This document shows, in pieces, positions 24,099-34,901 of a DNA stretch of 64,000 nt. Made by a program: the position numbers and the translations under genes. The first letter of the stretch is position 1, and each line of letters starts with the position of its first letter. The notes under the pieces were generated by a model. It was not told where the DNA came from, made no database searches, and saw only the letters and a program-made list of their open reading frames with translations. Origin of the DNA: Haliclona indistincta (taxonomy: Eukaryota; Porifera; Demospongiae; Haplosclerida; Chalinidae); assembly GCA_964017065.1 (NCBI GenBank), contig OZ024784.1:5995152-6059151 (forward strand). The letters are read 5' to 3'.

Positions 24099-27000
24099 AT
24101 GTCCTTGGCTAAGTGTATCATTTTTCTTGGTGAGTTACGTAGACCAAATAAAATCGTTATTGATGATGCATGACCGTCTTCAGGTTGTATTGCCCAACTT
24201 GCCCTTGGCAGTATAGGGCAGCATTGTAACTGTAATGGTGAGTCTTAGCAGACTGTGTTGCTTGCTACACACTCGCGATCTTCTCTCAATTCAGTGTCGA
24301 CTCTCAAGATTTTAAAAGGCATAAATGATTACACTCCAGCAGTTGTCCTTGGAGCCAACTTCTCAATGAAGTTAAATTTTAGTGTAGATTGCACTGGTGC
24401 TCCTGTCATTTCTTGGAAACAGACAACTGGTGGTACTAATATACAGATAGCAGCAACAATGCTCGGTGATAGTGTGTACATGGCTGAGCTAGCTATCACA
24501 AACACTAACCGTTCTACATACGGAACATACAGAGTCAGTTTCTGCAATACGCTGCTAAACGTGTTCACAGTATTTTCGCTTAGAGAAGGTGATTGTATTT
24601 GTGTTAACACCTGTATGACAATGTTTTCACCAATCCTATAGAATGTGATACCACCACGTTACCTCCTGTCCCTGAAAACATCACCATGCCACTAGTTGTA
24701 CCAAACTGGAACGACGGCTCCTTTCGATCTGTCAACTTTTCTTGCATGTATTATGGTATTACTGATCCATCTAAATATCTACCTTCATGGAATTACACTC
24801 AACCCAGCCATGTTCCAAAACCCTTGTCAATAGACAGCTATGACATGAGACTAGTAGACAAGTGCCATTTTCTGTCATCAGCAGCTGCTAGTAAGCCTGG
24901 AAGATACACCTGCTTTGCTATGTCTTACAGTCGAAGATTCAACAAAAGTATCAGCACTCAGTTAAGTAAGTGAATAATAACAATCACATCCATTTACTAC
25001 TACTCATTTGTAGCTTTTATAGATTTTCCTGAAGTGCAAAATAACCATCAACTGGTCAGTGCTGTCAGTAGCACAGCAGTTGTAACACTCAACTGGATTG
25101 TAACAGGTTATGATAATTATACAATACCTCAAGTGATCGTAAACAGCACCCTACCACTCAGTAAACTTACCAATTCTAGCAATCTCACTATACAAAGGTC
25201 TGAAGTTGGTTTTGCCCAGTACACAGTTAGTCTAATACTATCACATCTTCCTCTTGGAAAACATCAAATTCAACTCTTTGTGCTTCTGAATAATAAAACT
25301 GTTTCGAACATCCGCAGCTATAACGACAAACCAAACGCAAGTGCTCCTACCACCATAACTGTAGACACCAACCAAGGTGAGTAGAGGTCAAAATGTGGTG
25401 GTGTCAGATGTTGTTAGGGAAAGTCACAGGGATTATCCCCTTACAAGTACTATGTATACAACCAAGCTGTGGTGATTAAGGTGGTGGTGCGCCAGTTTAA
25501 TGAGATTCATAACTTTACAAGTGGCTTTATTTTCCAGCAATAGTATTTTGTACAGGCGTGCTCCAGTATGCATTGTGTTTGTCTATCGATATACATCGAT
25601 TATAGCAAGTTTCAGTCACGAAGTGTTAGCTAACGTGGAGCAGCGAGCTCGCCCAGTATAGACCGGTCTGTGGCTGCTATCTCCAGTTTGGCTTGCTTGC
25701 TCCCGAAAGAACTTCGTTTACAGCTAACAAATTCCAGCGCGCACAGATGTACAGAGCGATTTTTCGATACTCCTTTGCTAACGCGGCAAAACAGCAAACC
25801 TAGACCAGAAAAAATTCCTTAACAAAAAATCTAGATCGTATTACGGAAATTCGCTCTGTACGTCTGAGCGCAAGGTGGCACTGCATGCTGCTGCGCTTGA
25901 AGCGCGTCGATCTATTGCTCGACAGTAGAGATAGCAGCCACAGACGCTTCATGTATTATTTCCCCCATACTGTTATGTAAATCGCTGTAGTTATAAAGTC
26001 TAGTTATTAATAAAACACACGTTGCGTGGGTGTTGAATATTAACTAAGTGCACCGCCACCTTAAGGTGATGGGTAAACAGTTCGCCCAATTAATATTCAC
26101 AAAAATTTTTTTATGCACTGTGCAAAATATGAAGAACACGCTAGAGCGCTGTGAAGGCCATCAATGAAGATGCTAAGCCTAATTAATATTCACAAAAATG
26201 TTTTTATGCACTGTGCAAAATATGAAGAACATGCTAGAGCGCTGTGAAGGCCATCAATGAAGACGCTAAACACTGTTCTTTCTCTCTTGAGCTATATTCA
26301 ACGCTGGGTACTACGCAACTCGGCGACAGCAGGCACAATTGGAGTGATACTAAACTGCAAAACGGCGTGCCACTTTTCGCGCGCGCTGTAACAGTGTCGC
26401 TACAGAGTCCATCATCTACTGATGGGTTAGCATCCTCCGGAGGGCAGTAGACTATTAACTTGGACGTCTGGGCGACTGGCTCTGAGTAAAACGCAAAATA
26501 GTCTTGAAACGCTCGCCATTTTACAGCCTTTTCACGACATTTCGACCCATAACTTACAAACAAACAAACTCTCAGCCAAGTTAATAGTCTACTGCCCTCC
26601 GGAGGATGCTAACCCATCAGTAGACGGTGGACTCTGTAGCGACACTGTTACAGCGCGCGCGAAAAGTGGCACGCCGTTTTGCAGTTTAGTATCACTCCAA
26701 TTGTGCCTGCTGTCGCCGAGTTGCGTAGTACCCAGCGTTGAATATAGCTCAAGAGAGAAAGAAAAGTGTTTAGCGTCTTCATTGATGGCCTTCACAGCGC
26801 TCTAGCGTGTTCTTCATATTTGCACAGTGCATAAAAACATTTTTGCGAATATTAATTAGGCGAACTGTTACCCGTCACCTTAAGAACACATGTTAGGAGT
26901 TGAAAATTATCTTACTGTAGGCAAAAATGCTCATGTAAATAAGTTGTTGTGCATGTTACTAACTTACTTTTCTCCTGTACACAGTGGAGCCTTGGAAAAT

Positions 27001-30000
27001 TGCAGTATATGCTGTTGCTGGTGTTGTTGTCTTCATCGGTATTAAAATGTTGGCAATTGTGACAGTAATTTTTTTCATTAAAAAGAGACCAGCAATAAGT
27101 GGAAAAGGATTCAATAAATTGAAAGAGGATCTTTCTGAAGTATCAGTACCAGTTCCTAGAATAGGTATGTCACGACTTGTGTAACTTTGTATGATGGTCA
27201 ATAAAAAACACTGGAAATGCAGTTAGGTCGAATCCTTCCTTAACTTTTGCACAATGGAAAAACCGCCTTCACGCTGAAAACAAAAGCACTACTTTCCAGT
27301 GTTTCTTCATTGTTACTCATGAAAAATGTCAGGAGTTCGGCATAGTAAATGCACTGTATAGCTGTACATTTCATCAGAGTATGAAAGTCAGATTCTACAA
27401 TAGGAGCCGAAGGTGTATTGCAGCCCATAACTAAAGACTAAGGTATTAAACTGCCGTTTTTGACATACTGAACTCTTGGTATTAGCCAATTATACACAAA
27501 CTGTTGATAAGACCTAAGAGAACAATCACATAGCTGCCTAAACTTCGACTGAAGGACACCTCTCTACACGTAAAATGGGTAATGGAACATGTGGGATAGA
27601 TCATGTGATCTCCCGTTAAAAATCTTTGGACTAAAACTCTATTAGCACAAGGATTGCTCAATAAAGTTGGTAAAGTGATGAACCTGGAAAAGGTCAATTT
27701 TTTTCCAGCAAGCCTAGCACATTTAGTCTAGGCCCTGACTAAGATTTGTATGCATTTAATTTAGGAGAGGATAACTCAACTGTTTTAGGGTAATTTGACC
27801 CCAAGGAATAAGATGTGATATGTGCCAAATTGTCTATCCGCTGCGAAATACCCGAAAATGACCACGCCCTTTTTATCGGCAGTGTCAATAACAATAATAT
27901 TTGCTCTATCTTCTTAACCATTTTAGTAACCTACTTTCTGGCAACTGTTCTAAGGTATATTGTAAGATTCTGATGGTTTGAAAACAGTACAAGTACAGGG
28001 TATTACCAACAAAAAGACACAATTTATTAACTTGAGGAGTCACTTAATATAAACTTAGGCAGTATTTAGTATTACAAACATGATGTCTACAAAAATTAAG
28101 TCATTCAGTGATAGGGTTTTTGCAGGAGCTACTTTACACTTGCAGTAGATGTGTATTTGCAACACTTGATTCCAGCTACCCTGCAGCGACATGTCCATTC
28201 TTGTGGGCACATTTACCACATGTACCACATTTACCACATCAGGAAGGTCTTCAGGCTTGGAGGTAACAACTATTAAATTTCTTTGTGAAACCATACGACA
28301 TTTCTAAACCATCTTCAAGTGGGGCTTGTATCCACAGCTGTTGTAATTATGCCATTTGAACATGCTTTCTTGCATTGGCTGATGTGCAGGGAGTTTTCTC
28401 AAAGTCCATTTTGAGGGAATTGCTATTAAAAGCAGCAAGACGCAAGTCATCAAATGTTTCCAAGTCTTTTGTTGGCTTGAGACACCTTACAAGACAATTT
28501 CTGCCGTCTGTATCTTCCGTGTCTCTGTCAGCTCTGAGTTGTTAAAGACTTAAAGTTCTGTATCAGTGCACGGTTAAATTGTTGTGGATAGCTTTCATTG
28601 CTGCATGGTTCATAGAAATCTTGCTAGTTGTATCACATCCAGTCAGAGCACGGAGTGCAGGGAGACACCTTTTAAGCTTGTCACCGGTGCCGTAGTAAGG
28701 TTTCTCAAGCCAACAAAAGACTTGGAATCATTTGATGACTTGCGTCCTGCTGCTTTTTTAATAGCAATTCCCTCAAAATGGACTTTGAGAAAATTCCCTG
28801 CACATCAGCCAATGCAAAAAAGCATATTCATAATTACATCAGCTGTGGATACAAGCCCCACTTGAAGATGGTTTAGAAATGAAAACTGAGTCATATGGTT
28901 TCACAAAGAAATTTAATAGTGCCTGGTATTGTTACCTCCAAGCCTGAAGACCTTCCTGATCCTTGTACATGTTGTAAATGTGCCCACAAGAATGGATATG
29001 TCACTGCAGGGTAGCTGGAACCAAGTGTTGCAAATACAGCAAGTGTAAAGGAGCTCCTGAAAAACCCTACATGTATCACTGAATGACTTAATTTTTGTAG
29101 ACATCATTTTTGTAATACTAAATACAGCACTCCTCAAGTTAATAAATTGTGTCTTTTTGTTGGTAATACCCTGTATTTGTACTGTTTCCAAACCATCAGA
29201 ATCTTAAAATTAAACTCTTTAAGGTGGCGGTATACCCGTTTTTATGAATATTAATGAGCGACTTTCTTTTATCTGCAGCCCGTGACAGAGCAACGCTAGC
29301 AGCGTGAAACTCGCTCTGATGCATCAATGAGTGTGTCTCAATGTATAATGCAGCTTGAAACGTTGCACAATATTCTACACCAAGGAATAATGTAGGAACA
29401 ATCGACATCGTACGGATACGCATTTTTCTAGCCAAAAATCTCTCCTGACTAACCGTGCAGCAAAGGTTATCAGCTGAAATTCGACTCTTATAAACCATTT
29501 CTAGGTGCTGACGAAGAGTTTTCTGAATTTACTTTTTCTCATTTTAAGAAAAACACTTTTACATTCTAAATCATGGCTGATTTTGCAGTGACGTCCATGT
29601 TTGTCGATGCATAGAACAGCTACGTTCAGCGTGGGTCAACAAAACTCTTCGTCAGCACCTAGAAATGGTTTATAAGAGTCGAATTTCAGCTGGTAACCTT
29701 TGCTGCACGGTTAGTCAGGAGAGATTTTTGGCTAGAAAAATGCGTATCCGTACGATGTCGATTGTTCCTACATTATTCCTTGGTGTAGAATATTGTGCAA
29801 CGTTTCAAGCTGCATTATACATTGAGACACAATCATTGATGCATCAGAGCGAGTTTCACGCTGCTAGCGTTGCTCTGTCACGAGCTGCAGATAAAATAAA
29901 AGTCGCTCATTAATATTCATGAAAACGGGTATACCGCCACCTTAAAATAGAGATGTTCATGCATTTCTGAAAGGTGTAGCCATTTTTTGCAGTGACTATT

Positions 30001-31060
30001 GGTTTTGGAACACATCCCAATACATTCCTTAGGGTCATATTACCTTAGAGCAGTTGCTAGAAAGTAGGTTACTAAAATGGTTAAGAAGATTGAGCAATTA
30101 TTGTTATTGACACTGCCGATAAAAAGGCGTGGTCATTTTCGGGTATTTCGCAGCGGATAGACAATTTGGCACATACCACATCTTATTCCTGGGGTCAAAT
30201 TACCCTAAAACAGTTGAGTTATCCTCTCCTAAATTAAATGCATACAAATCTTAGTCAGGGCCTCTACTAATTAAAACTAGCAGTTTTCTGAACAAAAAAA
30301 GCAGAAATCTCCTTGCTTTTGAGCTTAGTTCAGTGAAAAGGTGAAGTATGGGACAGTGCCAGATTTGTCATCCTGCATCCTTTAGAAATGTTCTTGTATC
30401 GTCAATAAAGGTTTATAACCAGCGTGCATTATTGCAATAATTTACTACTGCAGCAGTGACGTTTAATAATTGTTGACCTTTTTTGAATTGTTGACCTTTT
30501 TTGTTTGTTTTTTCTCAGTTTATGGAGATGTGGTACTAATCTATCATCTTGGAAATGGTGAAGATAAATTGTTTTATGATGACATAGTCAGACTGGCAGA
30601 CATTTTATCCTCTACCAGAGGAGACAGGACATTTAGGTTTGATGGTTATTGTCGCGGTGATGTCGGAGTTCACTGGGACAACAAAGTTGCCGAGTGGATC
30701 AAAAATGCTGAAATTGTGTTGCTGGTCCTAACCCCTGAACTGAGCCACCGTCTTACCGCTTCAGATACGCCAGCTCCAATCTCAATGGTGTGTGGATCAG
30801 TCGGCTCTCGGGTTATTTCCAATTTTGCATCAGATATAATTCCGGGATCTCGAACTTTCATTCCGATATTCTTAAACATGCGAATAGACAAAAAGTTGAT
30901 TCCTGCGAGTTTAATATCTAATGAGCACTATGAAATCGATCTAAAGACTATTCCAGTCGACATAAACACCACTGACAAGCTCCAGCATTACATTAATGAG
31001 AATCAAGCCAAGACATGTGGGTTGATCAATCTATTGAGACGTTTAAATGGAGACGTGTAA
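24099..31060 (+). CDS. Ig-like receptor R2 with cytoplasmic STIR (SEFIR/TIR) domain
   Basis: Seven exons (24099-24129, 24184-24237, 24295-24588, 24642-24965, 25023-25376, 26985-27164, 30519-31060) give 592 aa; all introns are phase 1. The ATG at 24099 was preferred over in-frame-looking ATG 24091 because only it joins exon 2 in frame, giving signal peptide MSLAKCIIFLGCIAQLALGS. Three Ig-like modules are each encoded by one exon (residues 29-126, 127-234, 235-352), for example VDCTGAPVISWKQ and KPGRYTCFAMSY. Membrane span about 356-384. The tail (413-592) reads YGDVVLIYHLGNGEDKLFYD, then VHWDNKVAEWIKNAEIVLLV and RTFIPIFLNMRIDKKLIP, which fits SEFIR better than canonical TIR. Introns 5 and 6 are loaded with foldback elements. 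Confidence 0.83.
25476..26064. mobile_element. TTAA-target MITE 1 in R2 intron 5
   Basis: Element 25480-26060 is bounded by TTAA on both sides. Ends are GGTGGTGGTGC and GCACCGCCACC, inverted. Internal inverted segments include GTCTGTGGCTGCTATCTC and its complement. No coding capacity. A TTAA target with these ends suggests a piggyBac-type MITE. Confidence 0.75.
26061..26883. mobile_element. TTAA-target foldback MITE 2, sharing its TTAA with MITE 1
   Basis: Element 26065-26879 with TTAA on both sides and ends GGTGA(T/C)GGGTAA. It folds back on itself over about 290 bp, with a loop near 26450-26580. The left arm carries an extra tandem copy of about 75 bp (26090-26250). Mirror-image ORFs of 68 aa at both arms are palindrome artefacts. 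Confidence 0.8.
27730..30263. repeat. 2.5-kb imperfect palindrome filling R2 intron 6, with a nested MITE
   Basis: Ends AGGCCCTGACTAA and TTAGTCAGGGCCT are inverted. Long matching stretches include AGTTGAGTTATCCTCTCCTAA-type ends, the CGAAATACCCGAAAATGACC block, and the TATTACCAACAAAAAGACAC block. The turn lies near 28490-28690. The right arm is interrupted by a separate 719-bp element at 29223-29941 and has about 110 bp absent from the left arm. Confidence 0.85.
29219..29945. mobile_element. TTAA-target foldback MITE 3, nested in the palindrome
   Basis: Element 29223-29941 between TTAA copies. Ends GGTGGCGGTATACCCG are inverted, and arms of about 300 bp mirror each other around a loop near 29510-29650. 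Mirror ORFs starting MVYKSRIS in both arms are artefacts of the symmetry. Its ends relate it to MITEs 1 and 2. Confidence 0.85.
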
Positions 31061-31493
31061 TTCGTTTTGTCTTTTGTGTACGATTGTTTTGCGTTAACTT
31101 CTTTGTTAATGAATTTTTGTATTCAACAATAAATTGACAACATTGATGACAGCATCCAAGCTAGTAGTCACCTTGGTCTTTTCAATTGAGAAACTTCAAG
31201 CTGTTACACAGACCTCACTTGTGGGTGAGGGGATTAGTGAATTCATGAACTGGGTATTCCTATTTAGTAGTGATTACTATGCTCAGTTCCACAAGTATTT
31301 GGCAGCCATTGAGCTATATTTGTCACTGTTATGCACATTTTAAATAAACAAACTTCTCAACCCAATAGCGCTATATACCGTGTAATGTAAAATTTAATTA
31401 TTGAAACATAGTTATAATTTATGTATGTGCAGTATTGCATGTAATAAGAAGAGTTAATTGCTGCTGGCTCATATTCACTTGATGAATCTCATC
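31061..31493. other. convergent spacer after R2
   Basis: Contains 3' flanks of R2 and of the orphan membrane gene. 31226-31305 resembles 43800-43876 (shared AATTCATGA and GTGAT(T/G)ACTATGCTCAGT), a dispersed repeat. No gene seen. Confidence 0.45.
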
Positions 31494-33227
31494 TCACACA
31501 GCTGGTTCTTGTAGCTCGCCTTCTATTAGTTCATGTAATTTTCCCACTACTGCATTTAATTTCTTCTTGGTTGGTTCATCAGGCAAATCAAAAGCTCCCT
31601 TTTTGATGATAAATCCAAACACAGCAATGATAATCGATGGAATGTAAGCGGCAAAGTTGCTATAAGCTAGCAGCTGGTGGTGCTCACTCCTGGCAACCAC
31701 AAACTGATAAAGCAGAATCAAGCAAACATAGGTTAATGGCAGCAGTGCTACAAGCACCATTCCAAGCGATAAATGTAGAAATGTCCCAACACAAATTAAG
31801 CATTTGTTACACCAGCCATGGTTACATGTACATGTAAAGGTAGTATTAATAATAGAACGATGATTTACAACCCATTCTTTTACACTGCAGAAGAAGACAG
31901 CAAGCACAATAGTAGTGCTATAAAACAAAGCAACATGAAGGGCAAGCAATGACGATGTATCGACTGGGTAAGCAAATAGAAGAATAATTGTGGGAGCAAA
32001 GCTAAGCACTAGAATACCAGTGAAACCAGACAGGCTAAATACAGCAATAAACCCAGCAATATGTAAAACACACTTCTGAAGAGCTGGGATTTTCTTATCA
32101 AACTTAAAGTACAAAGCACTGAAGAATGTCACTACCAGGAGCCAGAATAACAGAGCAAACATAAATCCTGTCTTCATGCGATCGAACTCATTGATATACC
32201 TTGAGAGTTGATGGAAAGCAATACTCACAGATATGATTGTATAGCCAGCACATACGGTAGTAGCTCCAGCAAGAGTTAGTTTGTTATAGGATACCTCTTT
32301 ATCTGGTGTTTGAAAAAGATCTCTTATTATTTTGAAAAGAAGTGGTATTAAGATTGGCGCCAATGTCATACCAAGAACAAACCCGATTGAGTAAGTAAAT
32401 TTAAGAATTCCTCTGCCATATTGGGCATCGGGAGAGAAGTCATTCACTGAGCTAGTATAATTTTGAACAGAAGTACAATCTAGTGTAACACCTTTATCAT
32501 CTGCAGTGGCAAAATGGTAACTTTCCCTCTGTGAAACTTTAGCAAATGCTCTCAGCTAAAGAAGAGATCAAAAATCAACTATTATTTCAAATGTAAATTA
32601 TCCCACTGAACACTAAATGCTTTTCATTGTGAATCTATCACTTACCCATTGGTTTAATTCTCCCAGAGCCTGTTCTATTAGTTGTGTTGTTGGATAACAA
32701 CCAAATCTGGTTAAATCAACATCCAGTACCAAATCAAGTGAAGACAAACTTTTTGTCCCATCCCACAAAAGTGATTCGATGTCAAAATTATTAGACAAAT
32801 AGGGAAGACTTTCTGAGATCTGTAGTAACCAGAAAGGTTGCTGAAAGCGAAGATGATTAATAATAACAGGATGAAAGATCAAATATATATCTCGGCTAGT
32901 CCACCCAAATGTGTAGATGCCATCTTGAAAGCAGACTGATTCATTGCTACCAGGACAAGATTCTGTTTGATATGACATGTCAATAGAAGATGTCATGTTG
33001 AGTTTATATGTGACTTTCAGAAGCACTGGTGATATTTGTGTGTAAGGATAGAAGACTGATTGCAAAAGAAAGATGTTGTCTCTCTCACTTGTGTTATACA
33101 GAGCACTCCGAAAAATTTTGAACAAAGTAGCACAGTCCTGCTGATAAGGCTCACTGATGTTGCATTGCGACTGTGCACAGCTCACAATGATTGAAGTGAT
33201 CAAAAGAGAACCCAATCTGTTTACCAT
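31494..33227 (-). CDS. orphan multi-pass membrane protein with N-terminal ectodomain
   Basis: Two exons (32646-33227, 31494-32555) give 547 aa. A signal peptide (MVNRLGSLLITSIIVSCAQS) is followed by a ~220-residue ectodomain with several N-x-S/T sites and Cys (NISEPYQQDCATLF, SCPGSNESVCFQDG, DLTRFGCYP). About eight hydrophobic segments follow, from LKFTYSIGFVLGMTLAPILI through FAAYIPSIIIAVFGFII. A Cys-rich connector (TCTCNHGWCNKCLICVG) sits between the sixth and seventh. The cytoplasmic C-tail is short and charged. No family recognised; it has neither GPCR motifs nor clear channel signatures. It lies tail-to-tail with receptor R2. Confidence 0.7.
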
Positions 33228-33774
33228 TCTCCAGGCAATTTCTATGGTATAAGATGAAATAAGACAACATGAATGAAGGTTTTAGTCAAATCATAAGCTC
33301 CAATTTCCACACATTACATTTGGATATTGGTTTGAGATTATTATTTTGTGCTCGTGAACACTTTCAGATAGAACTATGATCTCTAGCATTGCCAACACTG
33401 TAAAAATGTACAGTGCATTCATTTTTCTGTTAGTATGTCAAGTTAGGCTTTTAGTATAGGTTTACAGGGTTACATGCGCGCCGTGGCATGACTGCACCTA
33501 TTGACTGCTCATCGAACAGAGGTTTTAATTGTGTGCTTTTTATTAGTGTGCAAGACACGCCTATAGGTGCTGTAGTAGCCAGCTAAAAGCTATCCACACA
33601 TGATGTTGTCTAGATTTTTAAGAAATTTAAGAACAGCATAATAATTATTATGTAAAGGCTTGTTTGCAAATGCAGTTAGTCCAGCCACTGACGTTAGAAG
33701 CATGCATGTCCTTTTTGTCACCAGTGTGCCATTCTTACATAATTATAGTCATACATTTAGCACAAACAGGATTA
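33228..33774. other. upstream region of the orphan membrane gene
   Basis: No exon or RNA gene recognised; likely promoter and 5' UTR. Confidence 0.4.
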
Positions 33775-33929
33775 CATGTAGCATAGCCTCGTCCCCTGCC
33801 ATTAATTTTCGCAACGAAACGAACGAATAAGCGAAAATTAAGCGAAAATTAAAATTTTCGCTCTTCCATTTTCGTTCGTCCGTTTCGTAAGCGAAAAAAA
33901 TTGGCCTGGGGACGAGGCTACATGTAGCA
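33775..33929. mobile_element. 137-bp MITE with perfect 9-bp target duplication
   Basis: Element 33784-33920 starts TAGCCTCGTCCCC and ends GGGGACGAGGCTA, inverted. It is flanked on both sides by CATGTAGCA. The interior is a GCGAAAATTAA-rich foldback. The 9-bp duplication and TAG...CTA termini match the element at 37422. Confidence 0.9.
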
Positions 33930-34104
33930 CTACAAGGAAAATGATTTTCCGACTACAATCATAACAAACTAATATTTGAAGTGGCTACTATAATCATTTT
34001 TCATAACAAGAACCACAAAAATGGCTTACCTTAAAAACTCTGAGTAATTGCAATTCAAAGTTGCTCTGGAATCAGACAAGATTTTCAGAGTGCCCAAAAG
34101 TAGG

Positions 34105-34900
34105 GGTGCAACACAGCTCAATTGTCAGGTAACCATCTGATAAACAAAAAGAGGTGGTTACAGTGTGCTATCAGGGCTGCAAACCAACATAGCTCAATTG
34201 TCAGGTAACCATCTGATAAACAAAAAGAGGTGGTTACAGTGTGCTGTCAGGGCTGCAACCATGAATAATGTACCAGTGCCAGTTCAACATCACTTCAAGC
34301 AGCCAGCACCTGGCACTACTGGACTAGTGCACAGAATACATAACTTTTCCCACAAATGGCAGATGAACTTGCTTGAGCAGTTCAGCTTCATAAGTTTCAA
34401 GCAGCTGAAGAAAAAGTAATTGATAATTAGTAATTGAAAAGTAATTGATTGAAAATTAATTGATCGTGCTTAGGCAGCGTTTACACTTTGTTAAGCTCGC
34501 AGCTCCACGATAGCTAAAACTACCAGGAGTCCATAATCCGTCAATTATGGACTCCTGAGTCGGTGACACTAACAAATTTAAACTTGCATTGATCAATGCT
34601 CCATTGATAGGTAAACTAACTGCATACTGAAACACCATCTATCCATTACTAAAAGTAGCCATTTGCAAAGTCATTAAATTTAAACCAAATTCTTACACTG
34701 AGAGCCCACTGAGTATAGGGCTACTTCTATCAACACAGCTGTTATAAGATCCATTGTTAGGTTACCAACTGATAATTAAACAAGAGGTGGTACAGTCTGC
34801 TGATATGCCAAAACAAGAGCAGCAAAGCATGAATACAATGACATTGAAACATAAGCCCTCCTGTCTATGCAGCCAATACTTGGACTAGTGCACAGGATAT
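34105..34900. repeat. tandem and diverged copies of the upstream region of the 34902 gene
   Basis: A ~75-bp unit (TCAATTGTCAGGTAACCATC ... GGTGGTTACAGTGTGCT) occurs twice in tandem at about 34115-34175 and 34190-34250. A diverged third copy is at about 34755-34805. After both the second and third copies comes GGACTAGTGCACAG(A/G)ATA. The block 34110-34345 thus looks like an older duplicate of the 5' flank of the gene at 34902. No other gene is seen here. Confidence 0.65.
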
Positions 34901-34901
34901 A

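Noticed and set aside
24091..24129. ATG 24091 as start of receptor R2
   Set aside because: Joining its frame to exon 2 gives a stop within a few codons. ATG 24099 in another frame gives a good signal peptide and keeps all later phases consistent.
26234..26795. Mirror ORFs beginning MKAINEDAKH on both strands
   Set aside because: Arms of foldback MITE 2; duplicate open frames are expected from symmetry.
28055..29191. Possible gene inside the 2.5-kb palindrome (Cys-rich CGKCGTCGKCAHKNG on the minus strand and a 93-aa plus-strand ORF)
   Set aside because: Both arms carry degenerate, interrupted versions. It may be debris of a transposon protein, but no intact or identifiable gene.
29196..29913. 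Two nearly identical ORFs (MVYKSRIS...) on opposite strands
   Set aside because: They are mirror images produced by the arms of foldback MITE 3, with no homology to known proteins.
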